A stretch of DNA of 64,000 bases from JAUNBN01 sp036645935 (GTDB lineage: Bacteria; Bacillota; Clostridia; Oscillospirales; Ruminococcaceae). Numbering within the stretch: the stretch's first letter is position 1; the number at the start of each line of letters is the position of its first letter. Below the pieces are notes generated by a model that was not told the origin of the DNA, searched no databases, and saw nothing but the letters and a program-made list of their open reading frames with translations. Positions 7,507 through 15,722 of the stretch are shown one piece after another. A program made the translations under genes and the position numbers. The DNA is taken from contig JAVXNE010000005.1 in the NCBI GenBank assembly GCA_036645935.1, positions 1 to 64,000 on the forward strand, written 5' to 3'.

Positions 7507-9378
7507 ATGAAAACCGTGCAAGAACTAAACGACATACGCGAGCACATGAAAGATATCGTCGCGCTTCGCGGAAATCTTCCCGGAAAGCACGCCTACAAAT
7601 ACAACGTTATGGTGTGCGGCGGCACCGGCTGCACAAGCTCGGGTAGCCTTAAAATCATCGACGTATTCAAAGACGAGCTTGCAAAAAGCGGAATCTCCGA
7701 CGACGTTGAGCTCGTGATGACCGGTTGCTTCGGTCTGTGCGCGCTCGGGCCTATTGTCATTGTATATCCTGAAGGTTCTTTTTACAGTCGCATCAAAACG
7801 GAGGATGTCCCCCGCATCGTTAGAGAGCACCTCGTTGGCGGCAGCCCCGTGCATGAGCTGCTTTACCATGAAACCATCACCGACGACGGCGTACAGAGCC
7901 TGAATGAAACCCCCTTCTACAAAAAACAGCATCGCAATGCTCTGCGCAACTGTGGGCGTATCAACCCGGAATGCATCGACGAATACATAGCTTATGATGG
8001 CTATCTTGCGCTTGAAAAGGTTCTCGGTCAAATGAAGCCCGAGGACGTCATCAAGACCGTCTCCGACAGCGGCCTGCGCGGGCGCGGAGGCGGCGGATTC
8101 CCAACCGGTCTTAAATGGAAGTTTGCAGCCGGAAACGCAGCTGATCAGAAATATGTCTGCTGCAACGCAGACGAGGGCGATCCTGGCGCATTTATGGACC
8201 GTTCGGTGTTGGAGGGCGACCCGCACGTCGTGCTCGAGGCAATGGCCATTGCAGGATATGCCATCGGCGCAACTGAGGGTTATATTTATGTGCGTGCCGA
8301 ATATCCGATAGCGGTTCACCGCCTCAACATAGCTATCGCTCAGGCGCACGAATACGGACTTCTCGGAAAGAACATATTAAATTCCGGATTCGACTTCGAC
8401 GTGCACCTCAAACTCGGGGCAGGAGCGTTTGTGTGCGGTGAGGAAACCGCACTCATGACATCGATAGAGGGCAGCCGCGGCGAACCTCGTCCCCGCCCCC
8501 CTTTCCCTGCTGTCAAGGGTCTTTGGGCGAAGCCCACCATACTCAACAATGTCGAGACATTTGCAAACATTCCCCAGATACTGCTCAATGGTGCAGAGGC
8601 TTTCGCCTCAATCGGCACCGAAAAGAGCAAGGGTACCAAGGTGTTTGCGCTCGGCGGCAAAATTCACAATATTGGCCTGGTTGAAGTCCCGATGGGAACA
8701 ACTCTTCGCGAGATTGTAGAGGAGATCGGCGGCGGAATTCCGAACGGCAAAAAATTCAAAGCAGCTCAGACCGGCGGACCGTCGGGCGGCTGCATCAGCT
8801 CTGTCAATTTTGACGTTCCCATTGACTATGACAACCTAATCTCCATCGGATCAATGATGGGATCAGGCGGACTCATCGTCATGGATGAGGACACCTGCAT
8901 GGTCGATATCGCGAAATTCTTCCTTGAATTCACAGTCGACGAGTCCTGCGGCAAATGCACTCCATGCCGCATCGGTACAAAACGTCTTCTTGAAATGCTG
9001 AGCAAGATAACTGACGGCAATGGTGAACTCGGAGACCTCGACGAGATGATTGAGCTCTGCGAGTACATCAAGGCAAACTCGCTGTGCGCTCTCGGACAAA
9101 CTGCGCCTAACCCTGTTCTCTCGACAATTCGCTATTTCCGCGATGAGTATGAGGCGCATATAGTCGATAAGAGATGCCCTGCAGGCGTATGCAAAAAGCT
9201 GTTGCATTACGAGATCGATCCCGCGAAATGCAAGGGCTGCACACTGTGCGCGCGCAATTGCCCTGTCAACGCCATCTCGGGTGCCGTTAAAGAGCCTCAC
9301 ATTATCGATCAGCACAAGTGCATCAAGTGTGGCATCTGCAAGGCCAACTGTAAGTTTGACGCGATAAGCAGGATATAA
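7507..9378 (+). CDS. NuoF-like flavoprotein subunit of [FeFe] hydrogenase (HydB/HndC type)
   Basis: 623 aa. Order of domains: an N-terminal thioredoxin-like [2Fe-2S] domain (VCGGTGCTSSGSLK, TGCFGLCALGP); the NADH/FMN domain (GRGGGGFPTGLKWKFA, CNADEGDPGAFMDRSVLEGD); the SLBB region; a [4Fe-4S] N3-type site (SCGKCTPCRIGT with the distant CALGQ); and a C-terminal two-cluster ferredoxin (CKGCTLCARNCPV and CIKCGICKANCKF). This is the NAD(H)-binding subunit where electron bifurcation or confurcation is thought to occur in related enzymes. GAAAGGA precedes the ATG. It lies 55 bases after the NuoE-like gene and 20 bases before the catalytic subunit. All cofactor motifs look intact. Confidence 0.95.
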   Translation: MKTVQELNDIREHMKDIVALRGNLPGKHAYKYNVMVCGGTGCTSSGSLKIIDVFKDELAKSGISDDVELVMTGCFGLCALGPIVIVYPEGSFYSRIKTEDVPRIVREHLVGGSPVHELLYHETITDDGVQSLNETPFYKKQHRNALRNCGRINPECIDEYIAYDGYLALEKVLGQMKPEDVIKTVSDSGLRGRGGGGFPTGLKWKFAAGNAADQKYVCCNADEGDPGAFMDRSVLEGDPHVVLEAMAIAGYAIGATEGYIYVRAEYPIAVHRLNIAIAQAHEYGLLGKNILNSGFDFDVHLKLGAGAFVCGEETALMTSIEGSRGEPRPRPPFPAVKGLWAKPTILNNVETFANIPQILLNGAEAFASIGTEKSKGTKVFALGGKIHNIGLVEVPMGTTLREIVEEIGGGIPNGKKFKAAQTGGPSGGCISSVNFDVPIDYDNLISIGSMMGSGGLIVMDEDTCMVDIAKFFLEFTVDESCGKCTPCRIGTKRLLEMLSKITDGNGELGDLDEMIELCEYIKANSLCALGQTAPNPVLSTIRYFRDEYEAHIVDKRCPAGVCKKLLHYEIDPAKCKGCTLCARNCPVNAISGAVKEPHIIDQHKCIKCGICKANCKFDAISRI

Positions 9379-9398
9379 GAAAGGACTGGAATTCAATT

Positions 9399-11141
9399 AT
9401 GGCTGATAATATCAAGTTACAGGTCAACGGTATAACCGTCGAGGTGCCCGAGAATTCCACCATTCTCGACGCCACCGTCAAGGCGGGCGTCCGCGTACCT
9501 ACTCTATGCTATCTTAAAGGAATCAATGAGATCGGAGCCTGCCGCATGTGTCTGTGCGAGGTCAAGGGAGCCCGTGGTCTGATGGCCGCATGCGTCGCTC
9601 CCGCAACCGAGGGGATGGAAGTCTTCACCAACACCCCCAAGCTGCGCGACTCACGCAAAAAGACCCTTGAGCTCATTCTGTCCAATCACCGCACCGACTG
9701 CCTGTCCTGCTCGCGCAGCACAAACTGCGAACTTCAGGCACTCGCCAACGAATACGACGTCGACCTCAATGCGTTCAAGCGCAGCAATCTTGAGCCGGAT
9801 ATCGACGACTCGGCCGTTCACCTCATTCGCGACAACAGCAAATGCATTCTCTGCCGCCGCTGCGTCGCGGTCTGCCGAAAGATTCAGCATGTCGGTGTTA
9901 TCGGTCTCGTTAATCGTGGCTATAAAACACACATCACTTCGGCATTCGACGCTCCTCTGTCCGAAACCTCCTGCGTCAACTGTGGCCAGTGCATTCAAGT
10001 TTGCCCCACAGGCGCTCTGACAGAGCGTGACGACACGGGCAAAGTTTGGGCAGCGCTTGCAGACGAGACAAAACATGTCGTCGTCGCTCCAGCGCCGTCC
10101 GTGCGCGCACAGCTCGGCGAGTGCTTCGGGATGCCGATGGGCACCAACGTTGAGGGCAAGCTTGCTGCGGCGCTCCGACGTCTCGGATTTGACTCGATCT
10201 TCGACGTCGATACCGCCGCCGACGTGACGATTATGGAAGAGGGCACAGAACTGCTCGACCGCCTCAAAAACGGAGGAAAGCTCCCTCTCATCACTTCCTG
10301 CTCCCCCGGATGGATCAAATTTTGCGAGTACTACTACCCCGAGTTCGTCGAAAACATCAGCTCATGCAAATCCCCGCAGCAGATGTTCGGCGCGCTTGCA
10401 AAGACGTATTATGCCGACAAGGCCGGGATTGATCCCAAGGACATATATGTCGTGAGCATAATGCCCTGCACCGCCAAAAAGTTCGAGTGCGGCCGCGACA
10501 ATCAAAGCGCATCTGGGTATCCCGACATTGACGTTTCGCTCACAACCCGTGAGCTCGCCTCAATGATCAAACGTGCAGGAATCGTGTTTGAGGATCTTGC
10601 TGATGAGAAATTTGATCCCGTATTCGGTGTTGCCTCAGGCGCCGCACACATTTTCGGAGCGACCGGCGGCGTCATGGAAGCCGCTCTGCGCACAGTGGCC
10701 GAGATAGTGACAGGAAAACCGCTCGCGAACGTTGAGTTCACTGCCGTACGCGGCACAGAGGCCATCAAAGAAGCCGAATACGACCTCGCCGGCACAAAGG
10801 TTCGCGTCGCCGTCACCTCTGGCCTTGAGAACGCCACCAAGCTGCTCGATCGCATCAAGAGCGGTGAGGCCAACTACCACTTCGTCGAGGTCATGGCGTG
10901 CCCCGGAGGCTGCGTCAATGGCGGTGGGCAGCCGATTGTCCCGGGATATGTCCGCAACAACAAGGACGTGCGCGCTATCCGCGCAAGCGCTCTGTACAGC
11001 GAGGACGAGAAGATGACGCTGCGCAAGAGCCATGAGAACCCTGTAGTGAAAGAGATTTATGACACCTATCTTGAAAAGCCGGGCAGTCATAAGGCTCACG
11101 AGATTCTGCACACAAGTTATGTCAAGAGAGATGTATATTAA
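9399..11141 (+). CDS. hydA: [FeFe] hydrogenase catalytic subunit (HydA/HndD type)
   Basis: 580 aa. It catalyses reversible H2 formation. An N-terminal [2Fe-2S] domain (TLCYLKGINEIGACRMCLC) is followed by a His-Cys3 [4Fe-4S] site (HRTDCLSCSRSTNC) and two [4Fe-4S] clusters (CILCRRCVAVC, CVNCGQCIQVCPTGA). Then comes the H-cluster domain: L1 TSCSPGW (residues 299-305), L2 MPCTAKKFE and L3 EVMACPGGCVNGGGQP. The C-terminus is the small-subunit-like tail. L1 has Ser302 where the better-studied enzymes have a second Cys. The maturases HydE, HydF and HydG are not in this window. AGAAAGGA precedes the ATG. This is the last gene of the operon, followed by a strong terminator. Confidence 0.96.
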   Translation: MADNIKLQVNGITVEVPENSTILDATVKAGVRVPTLCYLKGINEIGACRMCLCEVKGARGLMAACVAPATEGMEVFTNTPKLRDSRKKTLELILSNHRTDCLSCSRSTNCELQALANEYDVDLNAFKRSNLEPDIDDSAVHLIRDNSKCILCRRCVAVCRKIQHVGVIGLVNRGYKTHITSAFDAPLSETSCVNCGQCIQVCPTGALTERDDTGKVWAALADETKHVVVAPAPSVRAQLGECFGMPMGTNVEGKLAAALRRLGFDSIFDVDTAADVTIMEEGTELLDRLKNGGKLPLITSCSPGWIKFCEYYYPEFVENISSCKSPQQMFGALAKTYYADKAGIDPKDIYVVSIMPCTAKKFECGRDNQSASGYPDIDVSLTTRELASMIKRAGIVFEDLADEKFDPVFGVASGAAHIFGATGGVMEAALRTVAEIVTGKPLANVEFTAVRGTEAIKEAEYDLAGTKVRVAVTSGLENATKLLDRIKSGEANYHFVEVMACPGGCVNGGGQPIVPGYVRNNKDVRAIRASALYSEDEKMTLRKSHENPVVKEIYDTYLEKPGSHKAHEILHTSYVKRDVY

Positions 11142-11200
11142 ATTTCACCTTGAATGCCCGATGCAGTGCTCGTTAGCAGTTTCTTCTTTTAAGTGATTTG

Positions 11201-11244
11201 CAACAAACCCCTCCGACATGCGGACATGTCGGAGGGGTTTGTTG
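11201..11244. terminator. Bidirectional terminator after the hydrogenase operon
   Basis: A perfect 20-bp inverted repeat (11201-11220 with 11225-11244) around the 4-base loop CGGA. The GC-rich core is flanked by AAAC/GTTT ends that give T-rich tracts on both strands. It lies 60 bases after the hydA stop and also faces the end of the opposing sugar operon. Confidence 0.85.
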
Positions 11245-11565
11245 TGAGCGAAAATTGACTTTGTCGTTATTCGGTGAAAAGATGATTGCCTGCACAAAAA
11301 GAATATGCTGCGTGCGAATGCCTGAAAACGAATACTTCGCAGCCTTGAATTTGCGAACAGCAATCCTCTGCTGTCTCATTGGAATATCTATCTGTCCGAA
11401 TCGAAGACCCTGCGCATAGAAAATACCTGTTTTACGCGGGACAGTGCAATTTGTGCGGCGTTGATTCCTTTACGGCTGAAAACCACATTGTCGAAATCGT
11501 CCTTTGACCATTGCGGAAATTCAGCGTCGCACCGATTTGTTTTTCGATGCATTTTCAAATGTGTG
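11245..11565. other. Intergenic region between hydA and the sugar operon
   Basis: No convincing gene, promoter or RNA. A 67-codon minus-strand frame (11388-11591) has no ribosome site, overlaps the upstream gene end and shows no recognisable sequence. Confidence 0.5.
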
Positions 11566-12633
11566 CTACGCTTCGTATTTGAGTGCACCAAAACCCAAAA
11601 GCCGCTGAGCGACGGCGTTTAGCTTATCCTCCATTCCATAAAACACCCATGTTGACACCCTGTCGGCTGAGAGAGAATACCCCGTCGGAACACCTATACT
11701 TTGCAGATTGCACTCTATTTCTGTGAAAGAGCCGGAATTGCCGTCATCATTGTATACGTGAACTGAAAACCCGTTTTCTCCTTCCATGAGAGGGGGTTCT
11801 TCGCGATAAAGCGCCGATGGATTGTTGGGGAAATTTCTGACCAACAAACAGCAACAATCGTCTTTCCTGCGAAATGCATACGCAATTCTTCCCATCACAT
11901 CTGCTGCCTTGTATCCGACCTTATATCGGTTGATACCTGTTGATTTCAGAGTGACACAACGCTCTGTCAGCGTTTCAAAATTTGTAGCGGGCTCGTAATA
12001 ATCAACGCCGCGCGAAGGCGTGTACATAGGTATATATATATTTCCACCTGGAATTACCTGTAAGAGATTCCAGCACTCCGCGGCGATTGAGCTGTCTCCC
12101 GAGCCCGAAATTTCAAGCAGCTGCTCATATCCTGAGTAGTTTAAGCCGTCCATAAGATTCGAGAAATCCGATCTTTTCCTCAAGGGGTTCTCCGCACGTC
12201 TCACCGTTCTCTTGACGGAGAGCGAGATTTCACCCTGCGCGATAACCGCCGCCTGCAACCGTAAATCTTGTCGCAGCACGACGCCGTCATTTTCTTCTGT
12301 AAGATGCCAATTCCCGGGATCAACGGCAGTTGGCGTTTTTAAGGTCTCCCAGAATTTTTTCCTGTCTTTAACACTGAATTGCAGCTCGGGCGCTATCCAA
12401 ATTCGATCTCCTCCCATGTTCCAAGCGCCGCTTTCAAGATAGTCCGCAAATAACTTTGTATCTTCAAAGCACTGAGGAACCCAAAAAATCCCCTCATCCT
12501 CTTCGCCTGTGTAAACCCCAAAGATTCTGCCTCCGCGCTCGGTTACGACAATTGATTTTCCACCGCCAGCATCCAGCATTTTATATTTAATACCCTCGAC
12601 GTCGAGCGCAGTTGTTATCTGCTTGAGTTTCAT
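11566..12633 (-). CDS. Galactose mutarotase-like (DUF6786-like) protein
   Basis: 355 aa. I do not recognise a characterised enzyme. The motif NMGGDRIWIAPELQF and the beta-rich, periodic sequence fit the galactose-mutarotase-like fold, and the protein resembles uncharacterised DUF6786-type members. Such proteins bind or epimerise sugars at the anomeric carbon, or form domains of glycosidases. No signal peptide is present, so it should be cytoplasmic. Its ATG overlaps the stop of the PfkB kinase (ATGA at 12630-12633), so it is translationally coupled as the last gene of the sugar operon. A role in handling the imported sugar is inferred from position. Confidence 0.55.
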   Translation of the reverse strand: MKLKQITTALDVEGIKYKMLDAGGGKSIVVTERGGRIFGVYTGEEDEGIFWVPQCFEDTKLFADYLESGAWNMGGDRIWIAPELQFSVKDRKKFWETLKTPTAVDPGNWHLTEENDGVVLRQDLRLQAAVIAQGEISLSVKRTVRRAENPLRKRSDFSNLMDGLNYSGYEQLLEISGSGDSSIAAECWNLLQVIPGGNIYIPMYTPSRGVDYYEPATNFETLTERCVTLKSTGINRYKVGYKAADVMGRIAYAFRRKDDCCCLLVRNFPNNPSALYREEPPLMEGENGFSVHVYNDDGNSGSFTEIECNLQSIGVPTGYSLSADRVSTWVFYGMEDKLNAVAQRLLGFGALKYEA

Positions 12634-13565
12634 GAACGACCTCCGCTTTGTTTTGTTGTTTTTCCGAAATCTGCACGGGTCTGCTCGGCAGAGTTGGGAA
12701 GACTTGCAAGCGTCGACCCCTTCACTTCAACACATTTTGAGGCGGTGTAGTTTGCAAAGCAAGCAGCTTCCTCAATCTCGACTCCATTCGCAAGCGACGC
12801 GACAAACACTCCGAGAAACGCATCACCCGCTCCTTGAGTGTCAACAGTGTTTGCCTTAAACGGAGTTATAGGCAGCACACTGTCTTTTGTGCAAATAGCA
12901 GCTCCATCTTCTCCGAGTGTTATAACCAACGTTTTTATTCCAAGCATATCTATGCCATCGCTAATCTCATTGCTCAATTCCGTTATTGCCGCAATTTCAC
13001 AGCCGAGCAATAAACTCGCCTCATATTCGTTTGCCACAACAATATCCGTTGCCTGCACAAGCTCCGCAGGCAATTGTTCATAGGGCGACGGATTGAGCAC
13101 AGTCGTCGCGCCGGCATTTTTCGCACATTCAAAATAATACTGCACCGCGTCGATATTGGTTTCAAGCTGTGCTGCGAGAAAATCCCCCGCCGCAAAATCA
13201 ATATGCCGCTTTGCTACAGCTTTGTTAGCGCCCCCGTGAACGACAATGAGATTTGCACCGTGTTTATCGACAAATATCACGGCAGAGCCGGTCGGATATC
13301 CTTCGGGCATTTGCAAATGGCTGCAATCAACTCCACGGTCTTCGAGTGTTTTGCGTATGACACTGCTGTTTGAGTCACTGCCAAGGGCACCTATAATAGA
13401 AGTTTCAGCACCCGTCCAACAGCTCGCGACCGATTGATTGAACCCCTTGCCCCCAACGAGTTGAAATGTCTCGCTCGCCGAAACAGTAAGCCCTTTTGTG
13501 GGAATTTTGTCCACGTTATAGGTGAGGTCGATATTCATACTTCCCAGAACATAAACTTTGCTCAT
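12630..13565 (-). CDS. PfkB-family carbohydrate kinase (ribokinase-like)
   Basis: 311 aa. It transfers phosphate from ATP to a sugar. The N-terminal signature GSMNIDLTYNVD and GGKGFNQSVASCWTGA match ribokinase, and the C-terminal anion-hole/catalytic motif is DTQGAGDAFLG, with Asp as the base. The ATG at 13565 follows GGGAGA. It is downstream of the ABC transporter genes and separated from the binding-protein gene by a hairpin (13597-13628) that may lower its expression relative to the transporter. A ribokinase role is plausible, but other pentoses or ketoses cannot be excluded. Confidence 0.88.
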   Translation of the reverse strand: MSKVYVLGSMNIDLTYNVDKIPTKGLTVSASETFQLVGGKGFNQSVASCWTGAETSIIGALGSDSNSSVIRKTLEDRGVDCSHLQMPEGYPTGSAVIFVDKHGANLIVVHGGANKAVAKRHIDFAAGDFLAAQLETNIDAVQYYFECAKNAGATTVLNPSPYEQLPAELVQATDIVVANEYEASLLLGCEIAAITELSNEISDGIDMLGIKTLVITLGEDGAAICTKDSVLPITPFKANTVDTQGAGDAFLGVFVASLANGVEIEEAACFANYTASKCVEVKGSTLASLPNSAEQTRADFGKTTKQSGGRS

Positions 13566-13596
13566 GGTCTCTCCCTTAAAAAATTTGGATATCGCC

Positions 13597-13628
13597 AAAG
13601 CAGGTGCGAAAATATCCGCACCTGCTTT
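13597..13628 (-). terminator. Attenuating hairpin inside the sugar operon
   Basis: AAAGCAGGTGCG (13597-13608) pairs with CGCACCTGCTTT (13617-13628), a perfect 12-bp stem with an 8-base loop. It lies between the binding-protein gene and the kinase gene. Such hairpins after binding-protein genes commonly stabilise the upstream message and reduce read-through. Confidence 0.65.
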
Positions 13629-13657
13629 TGCCCGAAGAAGATAGAAAGCAAATATTA

Positions 13658-14674
13658 TTATGCTACTTTAGCGGTCCAGAGATCCTTGCTCTCAGCATTT
13701 TCCTTTGTGACGAGAACCGGGGATATGCGAATGATGGGCTCTGTAATTGCCTCGCCCTTGATTGCGTGCGCGGCAGCTTCCATAGCCATTCCGCCCATGT
13801 CAAGCAGCGACTGCTGTGCAATTCCGTCAATAAATCCCTGTTTAACATTGTCAATTCCCTGCGGCCCGCCGTCAACTGTCGTGATTATGATATGTCCATC
13901 CTCACCGGCAGGAGCTTTTTTGCTGAGCTGCTCAAGGGCAGAGATTACGCCGCTGTGCATGGCGATGTCGCTGGCCTCAAATATAGCATTGATGTTTGCG
14001 TCGGTCTGAAACGCGTCAAGCGTTGAGGAGTAAGCTTCGTCGGCCTGCCAATGTGTCGGCAGTGAGCTGACAATGGTAATTCCGAGCGATTTGCATTTTT
14101 CTGAAAATCCTTCATGTCTTTCAAGACCGGCAGAGGACGCCTGGTCGCCAAGAAGCTCAAGAACTTTGAGGTCAGCAGCTTTGAGGCCCTGTGCCTCGGC
14201 AGCTTTCAGCATGAGTTCGGCAGCCTGCTCACCATGGATCTTGTTGTCCGACTCGACAAGCGCTGTAAGATCTCCGCCTTCGACCGAGCGGTCCATCGAA
14301 ACTATCGGAATACCTGCGGTATTGGCAGCTTTAACAGCTGAAACCATCGCGGCAGAGTCAACGGGAATAAATATAATAGCGTCAACTTTGGCAGTGATGA
14401 AATCCTCTATCTGGCGTGTCTGCTCTTCGGCGGAATTCTGCGCGTCAACCGGCTGAACGGTATATCCGAATTCCTTTGCCTTTGTCTCTATTCCGATGAG
14501 GTTAGCGTGGTAACCGTCTGCATCAAGCTGCGGAAGAGAAACACCTATCACCGCTGTGGCTTTTGCGCCCTCTTTGTCCTCCGGAGCAGGGTCGGATTCT
14601 GCCGGCGCTCCCGCGCAAGCAGCCAGCGAAAACACGAGCGTCAGCGCCAACAGAATTGCAAGTACTTTTTTCAT
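13658..14674 (-). CDS. Sugar ABC transporter substrate-binding lipoprotein
   Basis: 338 aa. The N-terminus is a lipoprotein signal peptide, MKKVLAILLALTLVFSLAAC, with Cys20 as the lipidated residue, so the mature protein is anchored outside the membrane. The rest is a type I periplasmic-binding fold of the ribose/galactose class (VIGVSLPQLDADGYHANL, DAIIFIPVDSAAMVSAVKAA, GIPIVSMDRSV). It captures the sugar for the permease and ATPase encoded just upstream in the operon. AAGGAGAATCAAG precedes the ATG. The exact ligand cannot be read from sequence; a pentose or similar monosaccharide is likely given the neighbouring enzymes. Confidence 0.94.
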   Translation of the reverse strand: MKKVLAILLALTLVFSLAACAGAPAESDPAPEDKEGAKATAVIGVSLPQLDADGYHANLIGIETKAKEFGYTVQPVDAQNSAEEQTRQIEDFITAKVDAIIFIPVDSAAMVSAVKAANTAGIPIVSMDRSVEGGDLTALVESDNKIHGEQAAELMLKAAEAQGLKAADLKVLELLGDQASSAGLERHEGFSEKCKSLGITIVSSLPTHWQADEAYSSTLDAFQTDANINAIFEASDIAMHSGVISALEQLSKKAPAGEDGHIIITTVDGGPQGIDNVKQGFIDGIAQQSLLDMGGMAMEAAAHAIKGEAITEPIIRISPVLVTKENAESKDLWTAKVA

Positions 14675-14732
14675 CTTGATTCTCCTTTTTGTTAATTTGA
14701 ATATATCAAAGCGGTGTTTCCGCTAAGATTCA

Positions 14733-15722
14733 CTATATTTTCTTGTCGTAATGTATTCTGACCGCGTCGATTATTATTGCGACCATAATTATCAATCCCC
14801 GCGCAACATCCTGCCAGTTGGCGACAACTCCGAGCAGATTAAGAGCGTTGTTGATAACACCCATGAGCAGCACGCCTGCAAAGGTGCCGAGCATGGTTCC
14901 GCGCCCTCCGGTCATGCTTGTGCCGCCGATAACTGTTGCCGCAATCGCCTGCATCTCCATTCCTGAGCCCATCGAAGCCCAGAATGCGTTCAGCCGCGCG
15001 GTTTGCAGAATTGCGGCAATTCCGGCAACGCATCCGCACAAAATGTAAGCGCTGAGAACAGTTCTCTTTGTGTTGATTCCAGACACTCTCGCTGACTCGG
15101 CATTGCCTCCGGTTGCAAGAATTTTTCTGCCGTATACCGTCCGCGCTAGAACAAAGTTAAACGCGAGATAGAGCAGCAGAACTACCCATATAAGATATGG
15201 TATTCCCAAAATTTTGCCCGTTGAAAGCGCACCGAATTGCGCCGGCAGATCAAACCACGATTTTCCGCCTGACAGCACAAGCACCAACCCGGACGCAATG
15301 CTCTGCGTTGAGAGCGTAACTAACATGGACGGAATGCTGAGATAGGCAACGGCAAGTCCGTTAACGACACCGAATGCCGCGCCGACTGCGACCATCACAA
15401 TCATTCCCAGCCACCACGGGAAATTGTATACCTTTATAAGTCCAATTCCCGCAGCACTGCTGATCGCGATCAACGCGCCGACAGAAATATCTATGTTTCC
15501 CGTCGATATGACAAAGGTCATGCCAATTGCAAGAACTCCAATTATGCTTGTCTGGAGCATAACGTTTGTCAGGTTGCTCACTGTAAGAAAATTCTTGCTC
15601 ATCAGCGTCAGAATCACACAGACAAATGCAAGCAGGTAGTATATTCCGTACTGAAGCAGATTTTGCAACGGGTTGACCTTCGTCACGGCGGACGCACCCG
15701 TCGTTGCCTTTTGGTTTCTCAC
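14733..15722 (-). CDS. Ribose-type sugar ABC transporter permease (RbsC-like)
   Basis: 329 aa, with about eight to ten hydrophobic segments spread along the length, as in the BPD_transp_2 family. It forms the membrane channel for sugar uptake. Recognisable family stretches include GMTFVISTGNIDISVGALIA and IGGTSMTGGRGTMLGTFAGV. The start is GTG at 15722 within a GTGA overlap with the ATPase gene, preceded by GGGAGGGG, so the two are translationally coupled. It works with the ATPase (15719-17224) and binding protein (13658-14674). Confidence 0.94.
   Translation of the reverse strand: MRNQKATTGASAVTKVNPLQNLLQYGIYYLLAFVCVILTLMSKNFLTVSNLTNVMLQTSIIGVLAIGMTFVISTGNIDISVGALIAISSAAGIGLIKVYNFPWWLGMIVMVAVGAAFGVVNGLAVAYLSIPSMLVTLSTQSIASGLVLVLSGGKSWFDLPAQFGALSTGKILGIPYLIWVVLLLYLAFNFVLARTVYGRKILATGGNAESARVSGINTKRTVLSAYILCGCVAGIAAILQTARLNAFWASMGSGMEMQAIAATVIGGTSMTGGRGTMLGTFAGVLLMGVINNALNLLGVVANWQDVARGLIIMVAIIIDAVRIHYDKKI

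Noticed and set aside
11388..11591. 67-codon minus-strand frame after the mutarotase-like gene
   Set aside because: No ribosome site, overlaps the preceding gene end, and the sequence is not recognisable; treated as spacer.
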